Positions 52,040 through 63,103 of a stretch of DNA of 64,000 nt are shown piece by piece. The stretch's first letter is position 1; each line of letters starts with the position of its first letter. A program made the position numbers and the translations under genes. The stretch is from Clostridiales bacterium Firm_13 (GTDB lineage Bacteria; Bacillota; Clostridia; Saccharofermentanales; Saccharofermentanaceae), in contig LVAS01000063.1 of NCBI GenBank assembly GCA_001603035.1, positions 124,001 to 188,000 of the forward strand, read 5' to 3'. A model generated the notes under the pieces. It was not told the origin of the DNA. It was given only the letters and a program-made list of their open reading frames with translations, and searched no databases.

Positions 52040-54225
52040 AGAACTATTTTCTTTCCGGCCTTTCCGAATACCCGCGCGGCAATCGCTCACTCGCATCGCA
52101 AATCGGATATACCTTCGTAATTCTGCTTATTGTTTTGCTTGTGATAACTTCTTCGGTATCCGATGCCTACACATCGATTCTTAAGGAGGATCGTTCCGAT
52201 ACTTTACTGGCCCTTTCCGCTTCCGAAGCGGCTGCCGCCGCACATTTACAAATGGAAGACGGAATGTCTTTCCCGCTGCCGGCTCCGACCTATACACTTG
52301 GCCGGACGACATATTCCTATACGATTAATCTCTATACCAAAGCCGGTAACTCTTTCCTCCTTGTCTATACTTCCGCGGAAAGAAGCCCGACAGAGAGTGA
52401 ACAACAAGTAACTTTGACGGGAGCCGGTGAAGGGTATCAACTTGCTTTTGATCAACAAAAATCTGTCGTCGCGCGCAGAACGGACAGTGATGGTTCTTAT
52501 GTCGCCGGAATTTCGCCGGTGATTGGAAAAGAGGGAACCGTAGTCGGAATTATCGAAGTCTTGATGCCGGCAGCGCATTTTTCTTACACAGAAACAGGTT
52601 TGTCGTTGTCGTGGTTATTCACGATGATCTCGATTGCGGTCGCTATTTGCATGGTTTATTACGAGACGCATAAGCTGTTGAACACAATGTTCACGCAACC
52701 GGATCGGCAACTCCCCAAAATCATTCGATATGGGTTATCGGGGTGTCAATCGATTGCCTTTTTCTCGGCTATGGCCTGCTCGATGCCGCCGTTAATCATC
52801 GTTTCTTTTGTTCTCACTCATGCTCCGACCGATTTAGGTGACGTTCGAATCAAAACGATTCTGGTCGGGATATCCGCTTTCCTTTTTGCTTGGGGATTTT
52901 TTGGGTTTCAATCCTTACGGTCCTATCTCGTCCGTCAGTTGACGACAAGAGTTGCATTAGTGGCGTCGGTATTTGCTTCATTTTTGTTGCTCATTCCGGC
53001 GGCGATATTTAGAAACGTCTATCTTTATATGGCACTTCTATTGCCGGCAGGATTTTTTCTTGGCATGGTGTTCTATTTCCAACGCGAATATCGAATTTAT
53101 GCTTCACGCCTTGGATACGAGAACTTCAGCGAGCGCGTGATCCATTCGACACAGACGACCGGGTTTTTTCTTGGAGCTTCGGTCGGCGCCGTAATTGCGG
53201 GAATCATCTATGAAAGATTTGGATTACTGTCCGTGTCATTGATGACTGGATTGACGTTATTCCTTGTCGCGATTCAAGCGCTGCTTTTCATTCAGCACTG
53301 TCCGCCTTCTCCGGAACCTGCGGTTCACTTACCGGCTCTCCTTTCCGAACTGTCTGCCGGACGTTCCGGCGCATTTCTCTGGAGCGGTATTGTGACTCTC
53401 GGTATTCAGATTCCGTTCTTCTTCCTCTTCATTCCGGAACTGTTGCACTCGTTGGCTATCCCTTTGGCTACTGTGGCTTTTTACTATATTCTCTTTTTCT
53501 TGGTCGGAAGTGTTCTGCTACGACTCCTTCTTCTTTTCCTGCCGGCGCCACTCGGTTTAACGGGGAGAATTTTGATTTCTGCCGTGTTGCAGTTGGTAGG
53601 GTTCCTCGCCTTGGCGTTTGTGCCGTCTGCCAAAATGCTTGTTGTTGTCGTTGCCCTTTTCGCGTTGAGTTTGTCACTTCATGAATTCCGATATCTTGAA
53701 TTCTTTCAAGGGATGTCACAAAGAAAGCCGCTCGCCTATGTTCGCGAGGTGATCGAACGCGCCTTAACATTAGGTGTCTTTATTGGTACCATCGCATTTT
53801 CTTCCGTATTTCTTTTCTACGACTTGACGATCCCACTTCTGATTTTTGCGCTATTCGATGCGGTTTTACTATTCGCCTATCCTGTGCGACAGCTTCTTCA
53901 AAGTTCCGACCCTCATTCAACTCCTTCCGGAGAGAATCGGTCACCAGACAGAAGTGAGCAGTCACAGAATCGCAATCTTGCATGGGGAGGGCAGACGTAT
54001 CGTGGAAATACGGATGAATATCAGCCGATAAATCCATATACGACGCCGCAGTCGCCGTACCCTGATTATTCTGCAAATTACGAGAATCCGAGTGCACCCT
54101 ATCCGTATGCGAATCCACCGACGGATGACCCATATACAGATCAAGATGTAAAGATCTACTCGCCGCCTCCAAAGAGAGCCCCGGAAGATGATCGCTGGCC
54201 GGGATCCGGAAGGGAGGGCCGCTGA
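52036..54225 (+). CDS. Sensor-domain fused to MFS-like transporter with Pro/Tyr-rich tail
   Basis: A 729-residue protein. TM1 (about 22-44), an extracytoplasmic Cache-like domain (about 45-190; VAGISPVIGKEGTVVGIIEVLMP is the exit strand) and TM2 (196-216) repeat the layout of the preceding gene product. About twelve more TM helices follow in MFS style (for example VIHSTQTTGFFLGASVGAVIAGIIYERFG, a typical helix-loop pair). Residues 640-729 are a soluble tail rich in Pro, Tyr, Asn and Ser. I know no named family with this order. Transport plus sensing, or a transceptor, is the inference. Confidence 0.72.
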   Translation: MKNYFLSGLSEYPRGNRSLASQIGYTFVILLIVLLVITSSVSDAYTSILKEDRSDTLLALSASEAAAAAHLQMEDGMSFPLPAPTYTLGRTTYSYTINLYTKAGNSFLLVYTSAERSPTESEQQVTLTGAGEGYQLAFDQQKSVVARRTDSDGSYVAGISPVIGKEGTVVGIIEVLMPAAHFSYTETGLSLSWLFTMISIAVAICMVYYETHKLLNTMFTQPDRQLPKIIRYGLSGCQSIAFFSAMACSMPPLIIVSFVLTHAPTDLGDVRIKTILVGISAFLFAWGFFGFQSLRSYLVRQLTTRVALVASVFASFLLLIPAAIFRNVYLYMALLLPAGFFLGMVFYFQREYRIYASRLGYENFSERVIHSTQTTGFFLGASVGAVIAGIIYERFGLLSVSLMTGLTLFLVAIQALLFIQHCPPSPEPAVHLPALLSELSAGRSGAFLWSGIVTLGIQIPFFFLFIPELLHSLAIPLATVAFYYILFFLVGSVLLRLLLLFLPAPLGLTGRILISAVLQLVGFLALAFVPSAKMLVVVVALFALSLSLHEFRYLEFFQGMSQRKPLAYVREVIERALTLGVFIGTIAFSSVFLFYDLTIPLLIFALFDAVLLFAYPVRQLLQSSDPHSTPSGENRSPDRSEQSQNRNLAWGGQTYRGNTDEYQPINPYTTPQSPYPDYSANYENPSAPYPYANPPTDDPYTDQDVKIYSPPPKRAPEDDRWPGSGREGR

Positions 54226-54227
54226 AT

Positions 54228-54989
54228 ATGATACTTTGGGATAAACCGCTGAACAGAGATACAATTGACGAGTTTTTCCGTATGTTCTCGCCCGCTGCGT
54301 ATCGGTCGGCATATCGGATTCTTGGAGATACGACAAGAACAGAGAATGCGCTTCTCGAATCATTTCTTGAGGTGTACCAACAAAGGAATAAAGAGGAGGA
54401 TACGGATCTCGTTTTTCTATTCAGTGAGATTCTTCAAAAACGCGTACAAGTGCTGGCCGCGCGCTATCCAAATATTGAGAACACGAGACAGGTAAGAAGT
54501 ATTGATGAATTCACAACAAATTCGCTTCTCGACGAGTTGCACCGCAGAATTGATTCGACGCCTTTCCGAATCCTCGATATCATAACGTCACCGACAACGT
54601 CGAAGACAAATGTCCAAGCAGCTCCTGTCCTCGAGAAAATTAGGGGGAGCGGACTGACTTTGCTTCTTCTTGCGCAGTTGGTTCTGGTTGCGATATTGAT
54701 TTATATGGTTGTATCGGTCGGCGCCGATCATGTCTTTGACATCGCTAAACTTGCACCGGCAAATCCGGCATCGTTGGAGGCGCCTCTTGCGGATTATCTC
54801 GTGCCCGCTTTGAATTATTTGCCTGTTCTCGTGAACCCGAGTGCGGCAAGCTCCGAGGCAGCAGCGGCAGGTTCGGAAGAATCGACCCCTTTGTCCGGGG
54901 AATCCGTTCCTTCCGAACAACAAAGCGCAAATATTTCTTCTTCCGCCGCTAATTCCGAGGCGGCTACTGTATCCGCAACCAGAGGATAA
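54228..54989 (+). CDS. Sigma-70-region-2-like domain tethered by one TM helix
   Basis: A 253-residue protein that I cannot name. Residues 10-75 have the helical pattern of ECF sigma region 2 (FRMFSPAAYRSAYRILGD, then ENALLESFLEVYQQR), but the DNA-melting and DNA-binding region 4 is missing. A TM helix at about 144-166 leads to an outside part of about 85 residues rich in Ser/Ala/Glu. Its ATG is two bases after the transporter stop with GGAAGGGAGGG upstream, so it is coupled to that gene. It may be an RNA-polymerase-binding or anti-sigma-like partner, or merely a look-alike fold. Confidence 0.6.
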   Translation: MILWDKPLNRDTIDEFFRMFSPAAYRSAYRILGDTTRTENALLESFLEVYQQRNKEEDTDLVFLFSEILQKRVQVLAARYPNIENTRQVRSIDEFTTNSLLDELHRRIDSTPFRILDIITSPTTSKTNVQAAPVLEKIRGSGLTLLLLAQLVLVAILIYMVVSVGADHVFDIAKLAPANPASLEAPLADYLVPALNYLPVLVNPSAASSEAAAAGSEESTPLSGESVPSEQQSANISSSAANSEAATVSATRG

Positions 54990-55021
54990 TGGAGATTACC
55001 TGCCGGGACAAAAAGGATATC

Positions 55022-56494
55022 TTAGCCTTTATCGCTTTTGTATTGAACCGGAAGGACGATTGTGAATACGGCGCCCTCCTTCGGCGGTTCTTGGTTTCCC
55101 GCACTGACAGACCCGCCGTGCTCTTGTACAATTGCTTTCACGAGTGCGAGGCCGATTCCATGTTTCCCGTCATCTCCGTGCACAAAGCGATCAAAAACCG
55201 TCGATATTAACTCAGGACGGATCCCAGGGCCGTCATCTTCAATCCGGATTGTAACGGAGCCGTTCTTCTCCTTGCATAGTGTTACAAGAATTTGCTGTTT
55301 CGCATAGCGAATTCCGTTGGAGAGGATATTTTCGAACGCTCGAATCAAATCGTTATCATTCCCGACAATATAAACAGATTCGTCCGGGAAATTCAGGTCG
55401 ATCGTCTTCTGTGAAAGAAGAGCTGAGCCGCGCACCTTTTCAATAACGCTCTCCAATAACTCGCTGAGATCAAGTTTTTGCTTTTTGCCCTGTTGACCTC
55501 CGGTATTTGCCATATCCAATCTTGATATACTGAGAAGGTTTTCAACCATTCCCGTTAATCGCTGTGATTCGGATATGATTACATCCGCCGCGGCGTCTTC
55601 ATCGTCGAAAACTTTGTATTTGATTCCTTCCGCGTAACCCTGAATTGACATGAGCGGCGTACGAAGTTCATGGGAGGCGTTTTGGAAAAACGTCTTTTGA
55701 TCTTTGTCGGCTTTCCCGATTTTTTCAGCCATCTGATTCATATCGGCGCCTAATGTCTCAAGTTCTTTATCGAAGAAATCAAAGGATTCTTGATCGTATT
55801 TTCCCGAACCGATCTTGCTTGCGAACTGCGTCAGTTTCTTCGTCGCCTGAATGATGCTGTTTGAGATAGCCATAGATGTTATGAGAGAGAGAAGCAGGGC
55901 CGCGAAAAGGATAAGAACAAGAATTGTATTTACATTATCGGAAAAATGAATAAAAGGAGATACGTCTGAATAGAGAAGCAAATAGTAAGGCGTGTGAGTA
56001 TCGTCCGAATCCGGATTCTGGACTTGAATCTTAATTACGGAAATATAGTAAACCGTCTTATCGGTGATCAAAACTCGCTTTATTCCGGATTCCTCAAGGT
56101 CATAATCCGATGTTTTCATTTCGGCTGTTATCGCGTTCAACATAACTCGCTCTTTCGGAGCGTCGGTAACAGCGGGATACTCAATACCAAAGTTCTTATT
56201 TAACAATGCGGCATAGACGTCAGAACTGTTTGCGAGAGGGCGGACGATCTTCTGGATAACAAGATCTCTGTCATCTGTATAGAGAGGAACGTTGACGCCA
56301 TTCGTCGCATTCTGCATCGAGGCGAGTTGCCTCGCCGAATCCGTAGCGGCGCGAATCTTCCTCGTCGCATCACTATTAATATAGTTTTGAAGTACCAAAT
56401 TAAACGTAATAATGATGACCGAAAAGGACAATAAAAAAACGACAAGAAAGGCAAGAAAGATATGAAGACGTAAGCTTATCTTGACCTTGCGCAT
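55022..56494 (-). CDS. Two-component sensor histidine kinase
   Basis: A 490-residue membrane kinase. Two TM helices (about 12-34 and 188-210) flank an extracytoplasmic domain. HAMP spans about 212-265, the phosphoacceptor is H275 in NASHELRTPL, and the ATPase has N box ENILSNGIRYA, G1 DDGPGIR and G2 GIGLALVK. The ATG at 56494 has GGCGGAG at the right distance, two bases after the response-regulator stop; a start at 56542 would overlap that gene. It faces the sensor/transporter operon, 32 bases away. Confidence 0.94.
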   Translation of the reverse strand: MRKVKISLRLHIFLAFLVVFLLSFSVIIITFNLVLQNYINSDATRKIRAATDSARQLASMQNATNGVNVPLYTDDRDLVIQKIVRPLANSSDVYAALLNKNFGIEYPAVTDAPKERVMLNAITAEMKTSDYDLEESGIKRVLITDKTVYYISVIKIQVQNPDSDDTHTPYYLLLYSDVSPFIHFSDNVNTILVLILFAALLLSLITSMAISNSIIQATKKLTQFASKIGSGKYDQESFDFFDKELETLGADMNQMAEKIGKADKDQKTFFQNASHELRTPLMSIQGYAEGIKYKVFDDEDAAADVIISESQRLTGMVENLLSISRLDMANTGGQQGKKQKLDLSELLESVIEKVRGSALLSQKTIDLNFPDESVYIVGNDNDLIRAFENILSNGIRYAKQQILVTLCKEKNGSVTIRIEDDGPGIRPELISTVFDRFVHGDDGKHGIGLALVKAIVQEHGGSVSAGNQEPPKEGAVFTIVLPVQYKSDKG

Positions 56495-56495
56495 A

Positions 56496-57230
56496 TCAGA
56501 TCTCCGCCGATTCCTCATCCGAATCCGATACACCGTCTTCATCGGATTGCGCCTTCAGACGAAAGCCGTAGCCCCAAACTGTTTTGATGACAACGTGAGA
56601 TCGGGACAACTTCTTTCGCAATCTTTTCACGGTATCATCGGCCACGCGAGTCTCGACCTCCGTCTCGTATCCCCATATGCGATCCAATAGTTCGGTTCGT
56701 GAAACGGCCCGATCCTGGTGAATCATTAGATAGGAGAGAAGAGCAAATTCGTTAGGTGTCAATTGCAAGTCATCGTCTCCGCAAGTCGCGGATTTCGTCT
56801 TGGTCATAATGACAATATCTTCGAAATGGAGATTGTCATCTTGCGTGTCTGCTTTCTTGTTTTCGGATTCCAGCCGACGAAAGATGGCCTTCACCTTCGA
56901 AACCAATTTGACCGGACTGAATGGCTTCGTGAAATAATCGTCACTGCCGAGAGAAAGACCGGCAATATAGTCGGAATCGCTGTCTCTTGCGGTCAACATG
57001 ATGATCGGGACGTCGCTTATCTTACGAAGATCACTGCAAATGAAGAATCCGTCTCTTCCGGGCATCATGACATCGAGAATAACGAGATCTGCCGGATTTG
57101 TTGAAAAGTAACGGAGCAAAGACTCTCCGTCGCCGAAAGCGGTAACTTCATAGCCCTCGCGTTCCAGAAAGGTCTGGACCAGATGGCGGATATTCGATTC
57201 GTCGTCTGCAATGTAGATTGATTTTTTCAT
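56496..57230 (-). CDS. OmpR-family response regulator
   Basis: A 244-residue regulator. The receiver domain has the acidic pair DD at 9-10, phosphoacceptor D53 in ILDVMMPGRDG and K in TKPFSP. A winged-helix domain (about 150-232) follows with LTPNEFALLSYLM and TVWGYGFRL. It ends in a short acidic tail. It is co-transcribed with its sensor kinase. GGAGGTCC precedes the ATG. The 191-base gap behind it shows no recognisable element beyond the likely promoter region. Confidence 0.95.
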   Translation of the reverse strand: MKKSIYIADDESNIRHLVQTFLEREGYEVTAFGDGESLLRYFSTNPADLVILDVMMPGRDGFFICSDLRKISDVPIIMLTARDSDSDYIAGLSLGSDDYFTKPFSPVKLVSKVKAIFRRLESENKKADTQDDNLHFEDIVIMTKTKSATCGDDDLQLTPNEFALLSYLMIHQDRAVSRTELLDRIWGYETEVETRVADDTVKRLRKKLSRSHVVIKTVWGYGFRLKAQSDEDGVSDSDEESAEI

Positions 57231-57421
57231 ACAAGGACCTCCGTTCTTTCCAAAGTGACTCTTAAATTATCGTACAAAAGTCATTGGCAGCCTTTGTGTG
57301 AAAACTGCATGAAACCATCGGGATAGGGAAGGCATATCGCGCCAAAAAAGGAATCACCTATCTCAAATTCATTATACGACATATCGAATCCGCGCGACGT
57401 ACAGGATTGAACCGGATTGAT

Positions 57422-58771
57422 TCAGAGAGAGAGCCCGTTGCTTTTAACGATGTCGCGATACCAATACCCGGAGTCCTTTATCGTTCTTTCCCCCGTAACA
57501 TAATCGACAAATACAAGCCCAAATCGTTCGGCGAATCCGAGTGACCACTCGAAGTTATCGAAAAGAGACCAATGAAAATATCCCCGAATATCAACACCGT
57601 CATCGACCGCAGACCGCATACATTTGAGATAGCGATGAAGGAAATCGATTCGATCCGCATCATGAATATGCCCGTCGACATGGATCCAGTCGTTGCCGGA
57701 CATGCCGTTTTCTGTTACCAAAATCGGGACGCGGTATCTTTCGTAACAGAACTTAAGCGTCCAATACATGATCTCCGGCCGGACATCCCAATCAAGAGCG
57801 GTTCGAGCATATCCCTTTATCCTTGGTACAACAACCGGTTTGCCGTCGACGCCTCTCTGCACAAAATCTCCGCCATAGAGATTAAGTCCGAAATAGTCAA
57901 GCGGCGCAGAAATTAGGCGCATATCGTCATCCGTTATCACCGGCAAAATATCCTGGTAACGAGATAAATATTCATCCGGGTATTTTCCGCGATAAATCGC
58001 ATCCGTATAAAGAACTCCTGAATTTGCGAAGGAGTCCGACAACATGAACTGTCTATCGCGCGCCGCTTCAATATCTTTCTCGGTTACGGGAACGCTTGTA
58101 AAAGGGGTTGCCTGCACAAAAGCGACTTTTGCCTTTGTCTTCGCGAACGTACGAATGACATGAAGAATCTTGCCGTGGCAAAGCAGTGTATTATGCACCG
58201 CAAGCGCCATCTCGCGGTCGCTTAACCGCCAGCCCGGAGCATGGACCGCATCTTTATATGCAAGCCCCAGGAAGCATTGCGGCTCGTTGAGGGTTATCCA
58301 ATTGGAAACTCGATCCGACAAAGCGTCAACGACAACTTTCGCATAGTTCTCCATCCAAGAAGGCATAGCGGGATTCAAAAAACCGCCTTGTAAATGGAGA
58401 TTGTAGGGGAGATCCCAGTGATATAGCGTGACATAAGGCGTTATTCCGACTTCAAGAAGTGTGTCGACAAGTTCGTTATAAAAGCGAAGTCCGTCCTGAT
58501 TCACTTCCCCTGTTCCCTGCGGAAGAATTCGAGGCCATGAAATCGAGAATCGATATGCGCGAATACCGAGCTCTTTCATCAACATAACATCGGAGCGCAT
58601 ACGCCGATAATGATCGACTCCTTCTAAAGGTGAATCGCCTCCTTTAATCGCACCGGGAATTTCACTGAACACATCCCAATTGGATAAAGAGCGACCGCCT
58701 TCTTGTCCTGCTCCTTCTATTTGAATCGCTGCGGTTGCGGCGCCCCATATAAAATCACTGCGTAGTCCCAT
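57422..58771 (-). CDS. Glycoside hydrolase family 1 beta-glucosidase/6-phospho-beta-glucosidase
   Basis: A 449-residue TIM-barrel retaining glycosidase. The acid/base is E163 in TLNEP and the nucleophile is E354 in VTENGMSG. The N-terminal FIWGAATAAIQIEGA block is the GH1 signature, and the end has WSLFDNFEWSLGFAERFGLV. The WSLxDNFEW and SLGF residues suggest a non-phosphorylated glucoside as substrate. The ATG at 58771 has AGGAGA upstream, and TATAAT (58803-58798, minus strand) is a probable -10 box. No PTS genes are adjacent. Confidence 0.93.
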   Translation of the reverse strand: MGLRSDFIWGAATAAIQIEGAGQEGGRSLSNWDVFSEIPGAIKGGDSPLEGVDHYRRMRSDVMLMKELGIRAYRFSISWPRILPQGTGEVNQDGLRFYNELVDTLLEVGITPYVTLYHWDLPYNLHLQGGFLNPAMPSWMENYAKVVVDALSDRVSNWITLNEPQCFLGLAYKDAVHAPGWRLSDREMALAVHNTLLCHGKILHVIRTFAKTKAKVAFVQATPFTSVPVTEKDIEAARDRQFMLSDSFANSGVLYTDAIYRGKYPDEYLSRYQDILPVITDDDMRLISAPLDYFGLNLYGGDFVQRGVDGKPVVVPRIKGYARTALDWDVRPEIMYWTLKFCYERYRVPILVTENGMSGNDWIHVDGHIHDADRIDFLHRYLKCMRSAVDDGVDIRGYFHWSLFDNFEWSLGFAERFGLVFVDYVTGERTIKDSGYWYRDIVKSNGLSL

Positions 58772-58972
58772 ATGTAATCTCCTATGTTTTTTCAATCATT
58801 ATAGTCAATATCTGTACGGAAAAGTAGCGCAGAATTACCCAATTTATCGTCTGTTCAATTTATCCTATCTGGTTTATCATATTCGTTGTTGATTTAAAAA
58901 CGGACAAAAGAAATGTATTTTCTGGAGCGTAACGTTTCGCTCCGTCAAACGGCCGATGACCGGAAGGAGGCA

Positions 58973-58998
58973 GCAAAGAGAAGTACTCTTCTCTTTGC
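58973..58998 (+). promoter_or_regulatory. Hairpin between the ribosome site and start codon of the LCP gene
   Basis: GCAAAGAGAAG, loop TACT, CTTCTCTTTGC: a perfect 11-bp stem. It lies between GGAAGGAGG (58961-58969) and the ATG at 59009. Folding would bring the two to about 13 bases. Confidence 0.5.
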
Positions 58999-59008
58999 GA
59001 GAACTTTA

Positions 59009-60262
59009 ATGAAAAACAGACCGACTTCGCGAGTACCTCAACCGAGTGCCCGCCCAAGGCAAGCAGGACCTCGTGACAGAAATCCCCAATATGGATATCC
59101 TTATCAGACAGCGCAGCGCGGCCGCAACCAACAACATCTTCCGCCGTCCGGAGTTCGTCGTCCCGTCAAGAGAAAGAAGAAGAAGGCGAAACGAGTTGGA
59201 CTTGCTATTTTGTTTTCGTTGCTTGCAATTATCTGTGTTTTATTGATTGCCGGCTACTTCATAAAAGAACATCTTCTGAACCAGGTTCAATATGTTACAG
59301 ACGCATCGAATCCTACGATGATAAATGAAGACGGATCGGTCGTCTCCCTGTCCGATGTCGCTACGCAGACGACAAATATTGAGATCCCCAAATTTGATTA
59401 TATTCACAATATTCTTCTGATCGGAATAGACAGTCGCGATAACTCTTATGCATCGGACGGAACCGGAAGCCGTTCCGATATAATGATGATTCTTACGATC
59501 GACGAGCACAGCAATACAATCAAGCTTACGTCGATTCAAAGAGACTGTTACGCCGATATACCCGGATATACAAAGCCGCAGAAAATCAACGCGGCGATGG
59601 CGTATGGTGGCCCTCAACTATTGATGTTAGTCCTTCAAAACGAATTGCGTATGAATATCGATCAGTACGCCTATGTCAATTTTTACCACATGTCAAAAAT
59701 AATCGACGAGGTTGGCGGAGTTCGAGTGAATGTCTCGGAGGAAGAGAAGTCATTTATGCCCGGCCAATACGATACCGGAGACTGTATTTTGGACGGCGAT
59801 ATGGCTGTTGTCTACGCACGGATTCGACATCTCGGAAACGGCGATTATGATCGCTCTAAGCGGCAGGTGGAGATTCTGCAATCCCTGCTCAATTCGTATA
59901 TGAAAATGAGTCTTGTCAAAAAGACGACGGTTCTCGATGACGTTCTGGGTGAAATCGTGACAAACATGACCAAAACGGATATTGAAAACTACGCATTTAC
60001 TCTTATTCCCAAATTAACATCTCCGAAGATTGATTATTTGCAGGTCCCGATCGACGGATATTACAACGAAGGAATGTATTCCGATGTGACCGCAAATGAG
60101 TGGAGTATACGTGCGAACTGGAACGGGATGATTCCGCTGATTCAACAACACATCTTTGGTCAGACCTATGCCTTTGATCCCGTAAACAGTATTCCAGGAG
60201 CTCCGACGGTGACACCTACGCCTACGCCGGGGGATGATCCAACGGGAACAGGCGGCGCCTGA
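59009..60262 (+). CDS. LytR-CpsA-Psr family wall-polymer ligase
   Basis: A 417-residue extracellular LCP protein that should transfer polyprenyl-linked glycopolymers to peptidoglycan. The cytosolic N-terminus is rich in Pro, Gln and Arg, followed by a basic cluster and one TM helix (about 63-85). The LCP domain shows LLIGIDSR, SDIMMILTID, KLTSIQRDCYADIPG, KINAAMAYGG, the DEVGGVRVNV block and the late YARIRHLGNGDYDRSKRQ. The C-terminus is Thr/Pro-rich. The start is uncertain: the frame is open from 58913, but 59009 is the first ATG behind the strong ribosome site. Confidence 0.88.
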   Translation: MKNRPTSRVPQPSARPRQAGPRDRNPQYGYPYQTAQRGRNQQHLPPSGVRRPVKRKKKKAKRVGLAILFSLLAIICVLLIAGYFIKEHLLNQVQYVTDASNPTMINEDGSVVSLSDVATQTTNIEIPKFDYIHNILLIGIDSRDNSYASDGTGSRSDIMMILTIDEHSNTIKLTSIQRDCYADIPGYTKPQKINAAMAYGGPQLLMLVLQNELRMNIDQYAYVNFYHMSKIIDEVGGVRVNVSEEEKSFMPGQYDTGDCILDGDMAVVYARIRHLGNGDYDRSKRQVEILQSLLNSYMKMSLVKKTTVLDDVLGEIVTNMTKTDIENYAFTLIPKLTSPKIDYLQVPIDGYYNEGMYSDVTANEWSIRANWNGMIPLIQQHIFGQTYAFDPVNSIPGAPTVTPTPTPGDDPTGTGGA

Positions 60263-60311
60263 TCCGGCGCAATTTGATTTTGACTTTTTTTGACATTCGT
60301 GTGATTATCCC

Positions 60312-60340
60312 TTGACACTGCAAAAGAAAAGCCCTATATT
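60312..60340 (+). promoter_or_regulatory. groES-groEL promoter
   Basis: TTGACA (60312-60317), 17 bases, TATATT (60335-60340), directly upstream of the CIRCE element. Confidence 0.9.
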
Positions 60341-60349
60341 AGTGATTGA

Positions 60350-62341
<1,992 letters not shown>

Positions 62342-62370
62342 TCGGACAATAACTCTAAGACATAAGACAT

Positions 62371-62406
62371 AAACCGCCGGGAGGAACTCCTTCCCGGCGG
62401 TTTTTC
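62371..62406 (+). terminator. Rho-independent terminator after groEL
   Basis: AAACCGCCGGGA (62371-62382) pairs with TCCCGGCGGTTT (62392-62403), followed by TT and CTTC. Confidence 0.9.
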
Positions 62407-62503
62407 TTCATTTTTCTTACAAGATTTATGCAAAATCAGCGATGTAGTTTTTACGGAAATACGTTATGATGGGAAGAGTTAGTACATATACGGGAGAGCG
62501 AGC

Positions 62504-63049
62504 ATGCAGCAAGATCTTTTTGTTGAGAAAATTGTGAAGAGAAAGCGTCGCGGCCTAGAAATTCTTCTTTCCGTGATGATCGTTTTTGCGACCCTATTTA
62601 TTATTCTGATTTCATTCGCTTTGCCGATTCTATTAGCGGTCAATTTCTTTTATATATCCGCTTTGGTTTCATTCGGAGCCGGGTATCTTGCGTATCGACT
62701 GATAACGGGGCTCAGCAAAGAGTATGAATATAGTATTACAAATGACGATTTTACGGTTGACCGAATTGTCGCGCAAAGGAAAAGATCGCATCTTTTTTCG
62801 GGGTCATGCAAAGACTTCCTATCTGTAGCCCGAATAACCGATACCGCGCTGGCGCCCTATCATGCGAAACGTGATCTGATTCGTCTTGACGTTCGTTCGG
62901 GTGATCCGGATGCGGATGCATGGTTCATTTATACACAACAGAATGGCGTGCAGTATCTGATTCTTTTTGAACCGGACGAGCGATTTATCGCCCAATTTCG
63001 TCGCTATAATCCGCGTAATGTTTCGGTATTTCAAGTCACGCCTCTATAA
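62504..63049 (+). CDS. DUF6106-like membrane protein
   Basis: A 181-residue protein. The N-terminus DLFVEKIVKRKRRG, two close TM helices (about 20-42 and 46-68), then EYEYSITNDDFTVDRIVAQRKR and a soluble beta-rich domain match what I recall of the clostridial DUF6106 family (from memory, not searched). The role is unknown. CGGGAGAGCG precedes the ATG. Confidence 0.75.
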   Translation: MQQDLFVEKIVKRKRRGLEILLSVMIVFATLFIILISFALPILLAVNFFYISALVSFGAGYLAYRLITGLSKEYEYSITNDDFTVDRIVAQRKRSHLFSGSCKDFLSVARITDTALAPYHAKRDLIRLDVRSGDPDADAWFIYTQQNGVQYLILFEPDERFIAQFRRYNPRNVSVFQVTPL

Positions 63050-63103
63050 TTGATTTCATAATGTCTGTTTTTCGGTTCGAATAAGACAGTGGGGGGAAGA
63101 ATT

